Source of the DNA: Streptomyces soli
GTDB taxonomy: Bacteria > Actinomycetota > Actinomycetes > Streptomycetales > Streptomycetaceae
Reading direction: 5' to 3'
Length of the DNA stretch: 64,000 bases
NCBI RefSeq assembly: GCF_003999195.1
Contig: NZ_RJVR01000126.1
Coordinates: 1-64,000 of the forward strand
Part shown: positions 52,730 to 60,908 of the stretch, piece after piece
How the letters are laid out: each line of letters opens with the position of its first letter
How positions within the stretch are numbered: the first letter of the stretch is position 1
Notes under the pieces: generated by a model
Databases searched by the model: none
What the model saw: the letters and a program-made list of their open reading frames with translations, nothing else
Told to the model about the DNA's origin: nothing
Translations under genes and position numbers: made by a program

Positions 52730-54408
52730 AGCCGCTCCAGATACCGGTGCACGAGCATGACGGCCATGGCTCCCTCTCCGACGGCGGACGCGACTCGCTT
52801 GGCGGACTCGGCGCGTACGTCGCCCGCGGCGAAGACCCCGGGGACGGATGTCTCCAGGTGGTACGGGGGCCGGTCCAGCTCCCAGCCCACGGGCGGCCGG
52901 CCTTCCGTGGACAGGTCGGGGCCGGCGATGACGAAGCCGCGGCTGTCGCGCATCACGACGCCTTCGAGCCAGTCGGTCCGCGGGGCGGCGCCGATGAAGA
53001 CGAACAGCCACTGGGCGTCGACGAGCTCGGTCTGCCCGGTCTTCGTGTCGCGCAGCAGGAGCCCTTCCAGGTGCTTGTCGCCGTGCGCGGCGGCCACCTC
53101 GGTGGACGTACGGACCGAGATGCCGGGTACGCCGGCGACCTGCTCGATGAGGTAGTGCGACATCGACGCGGTGATCGACGATCCGCGCACCAGGATCGTC
53201 ACGGACTTCGCGCCCTTGGCGAGGTAGACCGCGGCCTGCCCGGCGGAGTTCGCCCCGCCGACGATGTAGATGTCCTGCCCTTCGCAGGCGGTCGCCTCGG
53301 TCAGCGCGGAGCCGTAGAAGATGCCGCGACCGGTCAGCTCGGCCACGCCGGGCGCGTCAAGCTGCCGGTACGAGACGCCGGTCGCCAGGATCACGGTGTG
53401 TGCCGCGATGGCGGACCCGTCCCAGAGCCGAGTGGCGCGGGACGGGCCGTTGATCTCCAGGCCGGTGACCTCGCAGGCGGTGAGCAGCTCGGTGCCGAAC
53501 TTGGCGGCCTGGCGGCGGGCGCGCTCGGTCAGCTGGGCCCCGGACACGCCGTCCGGGAAGCCGAGGTAGTTCTCGATCCGGGAGCTCTGGCCTGCCTGGC
53601 CGCCGGTCGCGGTGCGCTCGACCAGTACGGTACGCAGCCCCTCGGAGGCGCCGTAGAGGGCCGCGCCCAGGCCGGCCGGGCCGCCCCCGACGACGATGAG
53701 GTCGTAGAAGTCCGCAGACGGCGTCGTTGACAGCCCCACGCGGGTGGCCAGCTCCTGGTCGGACGGCTTCACCAGCGGCTCTCCCTCCGGCGTGAGCACC
53801 AGCGGCAGCCGGAGCCCGTCCGCGCCGGCGGCGGCGAGCAGGCGCTGCCCCTCCGGCTCCTCGGAGGCGTACCAGCGGTAGGGCACCTGGTTGCGGGCGA
53901 GGAACTCGCGGACCCCGGACGAGCGCGCCGACCAGCGGTGCCCGACGACCTTGATCGCCGGCGTAGGCCGGTAGTCCGAGGCCAGCCACGTCTGCAGCAG
54001 GTCGTCCACGACCGGGTAGAGCTTCTCCTCCGGCGGGTCCCACGGCTTGAGCAGGTAGTGGTCGAGGTCGATCACATTGATCGCCTCGATGGCCGCGCCG
54101 GTGTCGGCGTACGCGGTGAGCAGGACCCGCCGCGCGCCGGGGTAGATGTCCATGGCCTGTTCCAGGAACTCGAGGCCGTTCATCCGTGGCATGCGGTAGT
54201 CGGCGAGGATCACCGCGACCAGGTCGCCCCGCAGCTTCATCTGCCGCAGGGCGTCGAGTGCCGATTCCCCGGCCTCCGCGCGCACCACACGGTACTGCTC
54301 GCCGTACCTGCGCCGCAGGTCACGGGCGACCGCGCGGGACACCCCGGGGTCGTCGTCCACGGTCACGATGACCGTCCGTGTCGCGCCGCCGGGCTCTGTC
54401 ACTGGCAT
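52726..54408 (-). CDS. receiver domain fused to thioredoxin-reductase-like flavoprotein
   Basis: 560 aa. Residues 1-125 form a response-regulator receiver: DDD at 18-20, phosphorylatable Asp70 in ILADYRMPRMNG, Lys121 in YLLKPW. Residues about 145-225 look like a thioredoxin/glutaredoxin-type insert (VVGHRWSARSSGVREFLARN). From 235 on it is a thioredoxin-reductase fold: FAD motif VVGGGPAGLGAALYG, then NADP motif IVGGANSAGQAAVYL, then GVFAAGDVRAES. Between them, where the redox CxxC should be (GSALTEATACEGQD, residues 366-379), there is only one Cys, so classic disulfide reduction is unlikely. It is the probable phospho-output partner of the coupled kinase. Confidence 0.9.
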   Translation of the reverse strand: MPVTEPGGATRTVIVTVDDDPGVSRAVARDLRRRYGEQYRVVRAEAGESALDALRQMKLRGDLVAVILADYRMPRMNGLEFLEQAMDIYPGARRVLLTAYADTGAAIEAINVIDLDHYLLKPWDPPEEKLYPVVDDLLQTWLASDYRPTPAIKVVGHRWSARSSGVREFLARNQVPYRWYASEEPEGQRLLAAAGADGLRLPLVLTPEGEPLVKPSDQELATRVGLSTTPSADFYDLIVVGGGPAGLGAALYGASEGLRTVLVERTATGGQAGQSSRIENYLGFPDGVSGAQLTERARRQAAKFGTELLTACEVTGLEINGPSRATRLWDGSAIAAHTVILATGVSYRQLDAPGVAELTGRGIFYGSALTEATACEGQDIYIVGGANSAGQAAVYLAKGAKSVTILVRGSSITASMSHYLIEQVAGVPGISVRTSTEVAAAHGDKHLEGLLLRDTKTGQTELVDAQWLFVFIGAAPRTDWLEGVVMRDSRGFVIAGPDLSTEGRPPVGWELDRPPYHLETSVPGVFAAGDVRAESAKRVASAVGEGAMAVMLVHRYLERL

Positions 54409-54518
54409 CCCCGCCCCGAATCGTCGGTGTCACCTGGATCACAGCACCACCCATCGTAGGCACCCGGGGCCCGCCTCGCAGGCCGACGGTGTTCGGCGGT
54501 CCGCGGCGGTCGGACGCC

Positions 54519-55052
54519 CTACGCCTGGTACTCGGTGAGGTCGATCGCGTGGACGCGCAGCGGGTGGCCGTAGACGGGGTGCGTGGTGACGCGCTCCGGC
54601 GTCATGCCGAGCTTGCGCATCACGTTCTCGGAGGCGTCATTTCCGACCCGGGCGATGCTGACGACGCGGTCGAGGCCGCGGTCCTCAAGGGCGAACTCCA
54701 GCGCGGCGTGGGCGGCCTCGGAGGCGTACCCCTGGCCCCAGAACTGGGTGCCCAGGCGCCAGCCGATCTCCACGGCGGGCAGCACCTCCGGCAAGAAGGT
54801 GGGCACGGACAGGCCGGTGAACCCGGCCAGCTCGCCGGAGGCCAGCAGTTCGACGGCGAAGAGGCCGAAGCCCTCCTCGTCCCACTCGTCCTCCCACCGC
54901 TCGATGGCTTCCGCCGTCTGCTCCAGGTCGCGTACGGAGCCGTCGCCGATCCAGCGCATGACCTCCGGGTCCGCGTTGATCTCCGCCAGGGGGGCGAGGT
55001 CGTCGTCGGTCCAGCGGCGCAGCAGGAGGCGGGGGGTATGGATCTCGGTCAT
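54519..55052 (-). CDS. GNAT N-acetyltransferase (RimJ/RimL-like)
   Basis: 177 aa. The opening IHTPRLLLRRWTDDDLAPLA, acetyl-CoA region VEIGWRLGTQFWGQGYASEA, and VVSIARVGNDASENVMRKLG, then GMTPERVTTHPVYGHPLRVH follow the RimJ/RimL order. It belongs to the same broad family as the gene at 15577 but is a distinct sequence. The target is unknown. It is isolated between the kinase operon and a two-component system; 33 bp separate it from the histidine kinase stop. Confidence 0.9.
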   Translation of the reverse strand: MTEIHTPRLLLRRWTDDDLAPLAEINADPEVMRWIGDGSVRDLEQTAEAIERWEDEWDEEGFGLFAVELLASGELAGFTGLSVPTFLPEVLPAVEIGWRLGTQFWGQGYASEAAHAALEFALEDRGLDRVVSIARVGNDASENVMRKLGMTPERVTTHPVYGHPLRVHAIDLTEYQA

Positions 55053-55085
55053 GGCCCCATCCTGTCCAAAGCGGGGCCCGGGGCG

Positions 55086-56180
55086 TTAATCGGCCTCCGT
55101 ACGCCGCCGCAGCAGCCCCCGGATGACGTCGCGGGCGCGGCCGTCCCTGGTGTCCTTGCCGTGGCGCGGTATCCGCAGCGTGACGGAAGTGCCTTCCTGG
55201 GGTGCGGAGTGCACTGTGAGGTGTGCGTTGAGCAGGTCAGCGCGTTCATGCATCGCCGCCAGGCCCATGCCTCCGGAAGCGGTCTCGCGAGGCGGAGAGC
55301 AGATGGCGGCCGCGGCGGGAGGGTGCGTCATCCCGCTGCCGTCGTCCGTGACCTTCGTGAAGAGCGTGTGGTCGTCGCTGCCGAGTTCGACGCGTATCCG
55401 TGTCGGGTTGGCGTGCTTGACCGCGTTGGTCACCGCTTCCTGCACGATGCGGTAGACGTGGGCCTGTGCCTCGGGCCCCAGTTCCGCGTCGAACCGGCCC
55501 CAGTGTGCCCCCACGCGCAGTTCGGCATCGATACCGAAGGTGGCCGATGTACTGCGGCACAGCGCCTCAAGAGCCGGCCGCAGTCCGAGTTGGTCGAGGG
55601 CGGCCGGGCGAAGCTCCGTGATCAGGTGTCGCAGAGACGTGATCTGGTTACTTATAAGGCCCCGGGCCTGGCCGATGGCCGCCTCCATGGCGCCGGGGCG
55701 GTTGCCGGCAGTTGCCGAGGCCAGCACGATCTGCACGGCACCCAGCTCCTGGAGCGTGTCGTCGTGCAGCTCACGGGCCCAGCGTCGTCGCTCCCGTTCT
55801 TCGCCGTCGCGGCGGGCCTGGCTCCACTCCCGCTCGAGACCGTGGCGGCGCAGAGCCGAACGGTGTCCGAGCGCGGCGGCGCAGGAAATCAGCGTGAGAG
55901 GCACGAGGTGCAGACTGTTGACCAGCGGATTGTCCACGATGTGGACCAGTAGGGTCACGGCGATCAAGAGCGAGATCCCACTGATGATCGCCAGCCAGAA
56001 CCGTCGGGCTTCGGTATTCAGGGCTGCAGCCGCCAGGAAGACGACGCCGGCGGCGAGGGAGAGCGCGCATTCGGTGCGCAGCGAGTGGTAGGCGACCTCG
56101 AAGGCGAGGGCGGCCAGGAGCAGCAGTGTGCCCGCAGTCTCCACGACGGCGCCGGCGCGCGCTCGCGGCACGATGGTCAC
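55086..56180 (-). CDS. NarL-type membrane sensor histidine kinase
   Basis: 364 aa from GTG at 56180. Four hydrophobic segments in residues about 12-105 (AGTLLLLAALAFEVAYHSL, CALSLAAGVVFLAAAAL, WLAIISGISLLIAVTLLVHI, LVPLTLISCAAALGH) lead to the HisKA_3 box ERERRRWARELHDDTLQELG (His139). The ATPase domain has VYRIVQEAVTNAVKHANPTR, VTDDGSGM and GGMGLAAMHERADLLNAHL. The signal is unknown; the sensor is membrane-embedded without a large outer loop. Its start overlaps the stop of the response regulator gene (GTGA). Confidence 0.92.
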   Translation of the reverse strand: MTIVPRARAGAVVETAGTLLLLAALAFEVAYHSLRTECALSLAAGVVFLAAAALNTEARRFWLAIISGISLLIAVTLLVHIVDNPLVNSLHLVPLTLISCAAALGHRSALRRHGLEREWSQARRDGEERERRRWARELHDDTLQELGAVQIVLASATAGNRPGAMEAAIGQARGLISNQITSLRHLITELRPAALDQLGLRPALEALCRSTSATFGIDAELRVGAHWGRFDAELGPEAQAHVYRIVQEAVTNAVKHANPTRIRVELGSDDHTLFTKVTDDGSGMTHPPAAAAICSPPRETASGGMGLAAMHERADLLNAHLTVHSAPQEGTSVTLRIPRHGKDTRDGRARDVIRGLLRRRTEAD

Positions 56181-56848
56181 GGCAGCAGCCCGCGCTCTCG
56201 TGCCGCCATGACCAGGTCGGCTTTGGTCTCGGCATCGAGCTTGTCCCGGATCCTGGCCCGGTGCGTTTCCACCGTCCTGACGGATATGTGCAAACGCCCC
56301 GCGATTTCTTGGTTGGTGTGGCCCAGAGCGAGCAGGGACAGCACCTCCACCTCGCGCGCCGTCAAAAGGTCATCGGCTCCTGCGCGGGAGGTGGCGAGGT
56401 CGGCGACGGCCAGGTGGGCGCCCAGGGAGGGCTGGACATAGGTGGCTCCTGCGGCAACCTGACGAGCAGCCCCCAGGAGCTCCTCCGCGGCCGCTTCCTT
56501 CAACAGGTAGCCTGCGGCGCCGCCCCGCAGCGCCTCGCGCGCGAACGCAGGATCTCCCTGCATCGTGAGGACCAGAATCCGGGTGTGAGGTGACGCCTCC
56601 AGCAGTTCGGGAATCGATCGCAGGCTGGACTGGCCCGCGATGGCCAGATCCAGGACCAGCACGGACGGATGGTGCCGCCTTACGGCCAGGAAAGTCTCGG
56701 GAAGCGTAGAGCTTTCGGCGACGATGTCGAACGCCGGGTCCTGGGACAGCAGCAGCCGCATGCCCGCGCGGACAACCAGGTGGTCGTCCGCGAGTACCAC
56801 GGTCAGCTGTGGCGTTGACTCACCACTGGTGACGCGGTCCGCATCCAT
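56177..56848 (-). CDS. NarL/FixJ-family response regulator
   Basis: 223 aa from the ATG at 56848 (an upstream frame to 56902 is less likely). Receiver: DDH at 21-23, Asp67 in VLVLDLAIAGQSSLRSIP, Lys in AAGYLLKEAAAEELLGAARQ. LuxR-type HTH at about residues 155-210: LLTAREVEVLSLLALGHTNQ, EIAGRLHISVRTVETHRARI. It pairs with the coupled kinase downstream. The 207-bp divergent region to the SpoIIE-like gene may hold its operator. Confidence 0.92.
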   Translation of the reverse strand: MDADRVTSGESTPQLTVVLADDHLVVRAGMRLLLSQDPAFDIVAESSTLPETFLAVRRHHPSVLVLDLAIAGQSSLRSIPELLEASPHTRILVLTMQGDPAFAREALRGGAAGYLLKEAAAEELLGAARQVAAGATYVQPSLGAHLAVADLATSRAGADDLLTAREVEVLSLLALGHTNQEIAGRLHISVRTVETHRARIRDKLDAETKADLVMAARERGLLP

Positions 56849-57055
56849 AAGACCACCGTAAAGCCCGAGACACCTCGATAAGCTGCGGGGAACCCGCACC
56901 ACCCTCGCGGCAAAGCTGCCGCCCGGGCGGGAAAGCCCCGCAACCAGTGCGGAGTAAGACGCGGCCCACCTGCGGATCAGTGCGGACGCCTCGGGAGTCG
57001 CTCACCCTGCACGCTCGGAAGAAACGGTTCATCGTGTCTCATATAGGACGAAACC

Positions 57056-58726
57056 ATGACTTCCCCCCGCGCCGCGCTCGAAGCCACCATCGCCTCCAAG
57101 AGGCTCTTCCGCGTCGCTCAGAGCCTTGCTCTGACTGCGGTGCTCACGCTGGCCGACGCGTCCTCCGTTGACGTTGTCGAGTCTTTGTTTGACGACTCGG
57201 CGCGAACGTCTGGACAAGTGGTCAGGGGCATCCGGCTTCGCTCTGCCGCCTACCTGCGCGCGCGGGGAGGAGAGGTCAGGCATACGTATGCCGCAGACGA
57301 AGTGAGCTCGGTCCTGCCCGCGCCCCCTTCCTGGCAGGGCCTTGCCGACTTGCGCCCTCGCCTCATTCGCCGCCTGGACCAGGACAGCCGATGGCCGGCC
57401 CGCGACACGACGCGCGCCTGGCTGCTCCGCGAGGCAGGGGCGCATTCCCTCGTCGTGCTCCCGCTGGCTGTCGGGGGCGTGGTCCTCGGCGTGGTCGGTC
57501 TCTACCGGCGGGCCGACTCGGCTCCCTTCGAGGAAGACGACCTCCGAGAAGCCGGCCGGCTCGCGGACCACGCTGCGCTGTGCCTGGACACCGTCAGCCG
57601 CCACCCCAAGGAGGGTGATCCCGCCCGCCCCGCGCAACGTTCCCTACTGCCTGAGGAGCTCCCGACGCTCAGCGCACTCGAGGCAGCCGAAGGCCATCTC
57701 CCGGCAGAGGACTGCGCCGGACAGTGGTTCGACGTCCTCCCGCTGTCCAGCGCCCGGGTGGCCCTGGTGGTGGGCGCAGCAGAAGGGAGAGGCGTGCACG
57801 CCGCGGTCCGAATGACCCAGCTGAGAGCGGCGATCACCGCACTCGCGGCTCTCGACGTGTCGCCCGACCGACTGCTCGCCCACCTGGACGACGTGCTGAT
57901 TCGCCTGGCCCGTCAACACCCGGCCCTACGCAGCCGTTCCCGCAACCAGGAGCAGACAGGCACCAACTGCCTGTACGTGGTCTATGACCCGGTCACCGGG
58001 CACGGCACCGCGGCCCGGGCGGGCAGCCCCTCTCTGGTGATCGCCCACCCGGACGGCACCACCAGCGCGCCCCGCCTCGCCACCCGTAGCCCTGTGGGTA
58101 CTGATGGGGACGCTAACGGCCGGCCCTTCGAGTCCACCGGGTTCGATATACCCGCGGGCAGCACTCTGCTTCTGTACAGCGGTAGTTCCGACGCGTCGCA
58201 AGGTGCTCCCGGCCCGGCGGCGGAGAGGCTCCGCGGGGCTCTTACTCGGACCGGACCGGACCTGGCGCGAGTTCTCGAGCACGTCACGCGTGACGTGCTC
58301 CCAGGCCGCGAGTCGGTCCTCCTCCTGGCCCGCACCCGGAGGTTGGAGGTGCAGGACGTCGCCACCCGGACCCTGCCACAGGATCCTGCCGCGGTCGCGG
58401 TCGCGCGCGCCTGGGCCAGCCGGCAGTTGACGACATGGACGCTTGATGAACTCGCGGACACCACCACCCTGGTCGTCAGCGAACTCGTGACCAACGCCAT
58501 TCGCTACTCCGACGGTCCCATCGAGCTCCGCCTGATCCGTGACGACCGCACCCTCATCTGCGAAGTCACCGACACCAACGGCGCAGGTGCCCACCGGCTC
58601 GAGCCGCAGGTGAGCGACGAAGGCGGCCGCGGTCTGTCCATCGTCGCCCAGCTCACCCAGCGCCAAGGGACTCGCTACACCATCTCCGGTAAGACCATCT
58701 GGACCGAGCAGTGCATTGCGAGCTGA
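57056..58726 (+). CDS. GAF/SpoIIE-like/HATPase regulator with degenerate phosphatase domain
   Basis: 556 aa. Residues about 65-180 are a GAF domain (SLVVLPLAVGGVVLGVVGLY). Residues about 190-420 are SpoIIE/PP2C-like (AAEGHLPAEDCAGQWFDVLP, ALVVGAAEGRGVHAAVRMTQ). Residues about 440-556 are HATPase_c_2 (LADTTTLVVSELVTNAIRYS, GGRGLSIVAQLTQRQGTRYT). Active SpoIIE phosphatases read GGDWYDV and VGDVxGHG; here the metal ligands are replaced (AGQWFDV, VGAAEGRG), so phosphatase activity is doubtful, while the ATPase N-box is intact. It may act as an anti-sigma kinase with sensory and scaffold domains. It diverges from the NarL regulator. Confidence 0.85.
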   Translation: MTSPRAALEATIASKRLFRVAQSLALTAVLTLADASSVDVVESLFDDSARTSGQVVRGIRLRSAAYLRARGGEVRHTYAADEVSSVLPAPPSWQGLADLRPRLIRRLDQDSRWPARDTTRAWLLREAGAHSLVVLPLAVGGVVLGVVGLYRRADSAPFEEDDLREAGRLADHAALCLDTVSRHPKEGDPARPAQRSLLPEELPTLSALEAAEGHLPAEDCAGQWFDVLPLSSARVALVVGAAEGRGVHAAVRMTQLRAAITALAALDVSPDRLLAHLDDVLIRLARQHPALRSRSRNQEQTGTNCLYVVYDPVTGHGTAARAGSPSLVIAHPDGTTSAPRLATRSPVGTDGDANGRPFESTGFDIPAGSTLLLYSGSSDASQGAPGPAAERLRGALTRTGPDLARVLEHVTRDVLPGRESVLLLARTRRLEVQDVATRTLPQDPAAVAVARAWASRQLTTWTLDELADTTTLVVSELVTNAIRYSDGPIELRLIRDDRTLICEVTDTNGAGAHRLEPQVSDEGGRGLSIVAQLTQRQGTRYTISGKTIWTEQCIAS

Positions 58727-58741
58727 GGACGCCGGCGCCGC

Positions 58742-59752
58742 TCACCCGGCGGTGGCGCGGAACTGGCCCCAGAGGAGCTCGAGGCCGAGGCCGCTGATCA
58801 GCAGGCGCTCCTTGGCGTTGCTCAGCAGATCGGCGGTCCACGGGGTGAACCCGCCGTCGCCGAGGCTCAGTTCGGTGCCCCTTGGGGTGGTGGCGCGGAT
58901 CTCGAAGCAGGCGCCGGTGTAGTAGCCGCGGCCCCGCGCGCGTTCGTCGTCGAAGCCGAACGCAGTACCGGGGTGAGCTTCGGCGAGGCTGTCCACCACG
59001 CGCTCCCGCAGCGCCGCGCGGTGCTGCCCGGCGGTCAGATCGGTGACGGTGACCCGCAGCTTCGAGGCCAGCGGACCGAGCGCGCGGACACGGTCGAGGA
59101 GATCCAGATGGAGACCGATCTGCCCGGCGAGCGCCGCCGTCTCGAAGCGGAACGAGCCCTCGTCGCGCCCGGCCGTGCACAGCGCCAGTAGCTGGAAGTG
59201 CGCCGCCATGCCGGGTCCGTCGAAGAGCTGGGCGCGTACGACTCGATGCGTCGCGCCCAGCCGGACCTGCTGCCGCGAGCGGGCGGAGGCTCGCAGCAAC
59301 TCCCGTCGGCGCACGGCGCATTCCAGGGCCAGAACATTGGTGGCGTCCGCGACGACCTCGGTGTTGCGGACGGTCGTCAGCACCTTGTTCTGGCCGACGG
59401 TCGCCACCGCGGAGTTGGTGCCCAGCGGGCAGACCGGTGAGAGGGCGACCCCGGCGAAGCCCTGGTCGGCCAGCCGTTCGTGGACCAGGACCTCCAGGCG
59501 TGCCAGGTCGGCCGGGGCATGCGCCGAGGGCGCGGTGAAGCGGTTGCGTTCGTACTGCTCCAGCAGCCGGCCCGGGGTGACGGCGGCCGCCCGGCGCCGG
59601 TAGGCCGCCAGCAGCAGCGTCTGCAGATCCGTGGGCGACAGCCGCTCGGCGAGCGCCTCCAGCACGCCGGGCGCGCCCGCCTCGCGGAGCACCCGCGCCA
59701 GCCGGGCGTCATCCACTCGGTCGGCCGGGGCGATCCGGGGGAGTTCGCTCAT
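58742..59752 (-). CDS. class-II-aminoacyl-tRNA-synthetase-like (HisRS/HisZ-like) protein of unknown role
   Basis: 336 aa from the ATG at 59752. CPLGTNSAVATVGQNKVLTT, VRNTEVVADATNVLALECAV, RVVRAQLFDGPGMAAHFQLL (motif-2-like) and FDDERARGRGYYTGACFEIR near residues 268-287 recall HisRS/HisZ, where R-YYTG--FE is a histidine-binding block. No anticodon-binding domain is present. It could be an amino-acid-binding regulator or ligase. The assignment is by motif only. It ends 15 bp from the convergent SpoIIE-like gene. Confidence 0.5.
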   Translation of the reverse strand: MSELPRIAPADRVDDARLARVLREAGAPGVLEALAERLSPTDLQTLLLAAYRRRAAAVTPGRLLEQYERNRFTAPSAHAPADLARLEVLVHERLADQGFAGVALSPVCPLGTNSAVATVGQNKVLTTVRNTEVVADATNVLALECAVRRRELLRASARSRQQVRLGATHRVVRAQLFDGPGMAAHFQLLALCTAGRDEGSFRFETAALAGQIGLHLDLLDRVRALGPLASKLRVTVTDLTAGQHRAALRERVVDSLAEAHPGTAFGFDDERARGRGYYTGACFEIRATTPRGTELSLGDGGFTPWTADLLSNAKERLLISGLGLELLWGQFRATAG

Positions 59753-59821
59753 CGCCCCATCGTGGCGCGCCCCGGGCCCCGGCCGCACCGGGATTACGAG
59801 TGCGCGGGCGGCGCCTTGGCG

Positions 59822-60097
59822 GTGCAGGTCAGCGGTACGCCGGTGGGCACCAGGCGTTCGACGGATCCGGTCGTCGGCCGGCTCCGCGAGGAGCACCGGG
59901 CGGTGGCGCGGGCGCTGACCGGGATCGAGGAGCTGCTGACGAATCTGGCCGCCGGTACGGCCGCCGGTCCGGCCGACGCCGAGAAGCTGCGAGCCGACCT
60001 GGAAGGGCCGGCATCCGAGCTGGAGACACACTTCGCGTACGAAGAGGAACATCTCTTTCCCCAACTACGATCGAGTTCCGCTCGCGAACCGCGATGA
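59822..60097 (+). CDS. short hemerythrin-like protein
   Basis: 91 aa from GTG at 59822. VVGRLREEHRAVARALTGIE and ELETHFAYEEEHLFPQL supply several hemerythrin iron ligands (H in EEHR; H, E, H in THFAYEEEH), the HHE pattern. Canonical HHE proteins are longer, with four helices; this is about two, so it may be truncated. It ends 12 bp before the SDR ATG and could be co-transcribed with it. The start is uncertain. Confidence 0.5.
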   Translation: MQVSGTPVGTRRSTDPVVGRLREEHRAVARALTGIEELLTNLAAGTAAGPADAEKLRADLEGPASELETHFAYEEEHLFPQLRSSSAREPR

Positions 60098-60109
60098 GAG
60101 GAACCCGCC

Positions 60110-60898
60110 ATGGAGCTCCGTCTTTCCGGCAAGGCAGCTGTGGTCACCGGCGCGAGCATGGGCATCGGGCTGGCCATCACGCGGGCGCTGGCCGAGGAGG
60201 GGGTGCGGGTGGCGGCGGGCGCTCGCCACGTCACCGAGGAGCTGGCCAGGCTCGCCGAGAAGTTCCCGGTCCACCCGGTGGCGGTGGACCTCGGCACGGT
60301 GGACGGCCCGGCAGAGCTGGTCGCCGAGGCGGCGGCCGAGTTCGGCGGGCTCGACATCCTGGTCAACAACGTCGGGGCCGTGCGCCCACGGCTGGGCGGA
60401 TTCCTGTCGGTGACCGACGAGGACTGGATGGCGGCGCTGAACCTCAACTTCCTCTCCGCCGTCCGGGCCACCCGTGCGGTGCTGCCGCACCTGCTGGAGC
60501 GCGGCGCCGGCAGCATCGTCACGGTCGCCTCGGTCAACTCCTTCCTCCCCGACCCGCTGGTCATCGACTACTCCGCCGCCAAGGCCGCCCTCGCCAACTT
60601 CAGCAAGTCCCTGTCCAAAGAGGTCGGCCCGCGCGGTATCCGCGTCAACACCGTCAGCCCCGGGCCCGTCGCCACCGACCTCTGGCTGGGCGCAGACGGC
60701 GTCGCCGCGACCGTCGCCAGCGCCGCCGGGGGTGAGCCCGGCGACGTGGTCGACCAGGCCGCCGGCGGTTCGGTGACGGGCCGCTTCACCCGCCCGGAGG
60801 AGGTCGCCGACCTCGTCCTGATGCTCGCGGGGGAGCGTACGGGCAATGTCACCGGTGCGGACTTCGTCATCGACGGCGGGCTGATCACCACCTTGTGA
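60110..60898 (+). CDS. short-chain dehydrogenase/reductase
   Basis: 262 aa classical SDR: cofactor motif VVTGASMGIGLAI (TGxxxGIG), NNVGA motif (LVNNVGAVRP), catalytic Ser in VTVASVNSFLP and YxxxK in DYSAAKAALANFSKSLSKEV, then VNTVSPGPVATDLW. The Arg in AAGARHVTEE suggests NADP use. The substrate is unknown. A good ribosome-binding site (GAGAGGAACC) precedes the ATG. Standard length and intact, in contrast with the SDR remnant at 1202. Confidence 0.92.
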   Translation: MELRLSGKAAVVTGASMGIGLAITRALAEEGVRVAAGARHVTEELARLAEKFPVHPVAVDLGTVDGPAELVAEAAAEFGGLDILVNNVGAVRPRLGGFLSVTDEDWMAALNLNFLSAVRATRAVLPHLLERGAGSIVTVASVNSFLPDPLVIDYSAAKAALANFSKSLSKEVGPRGIRVNTVSPGPVATDLWLGADGVAATVASAAGGEPGDVVDQAAGGSVTGRFTRPEEVADLVLMLAGERTGNVTGADFVIDGGLITTL

Positions 60899-60908
60899 CG
60901 CCGCGTGA

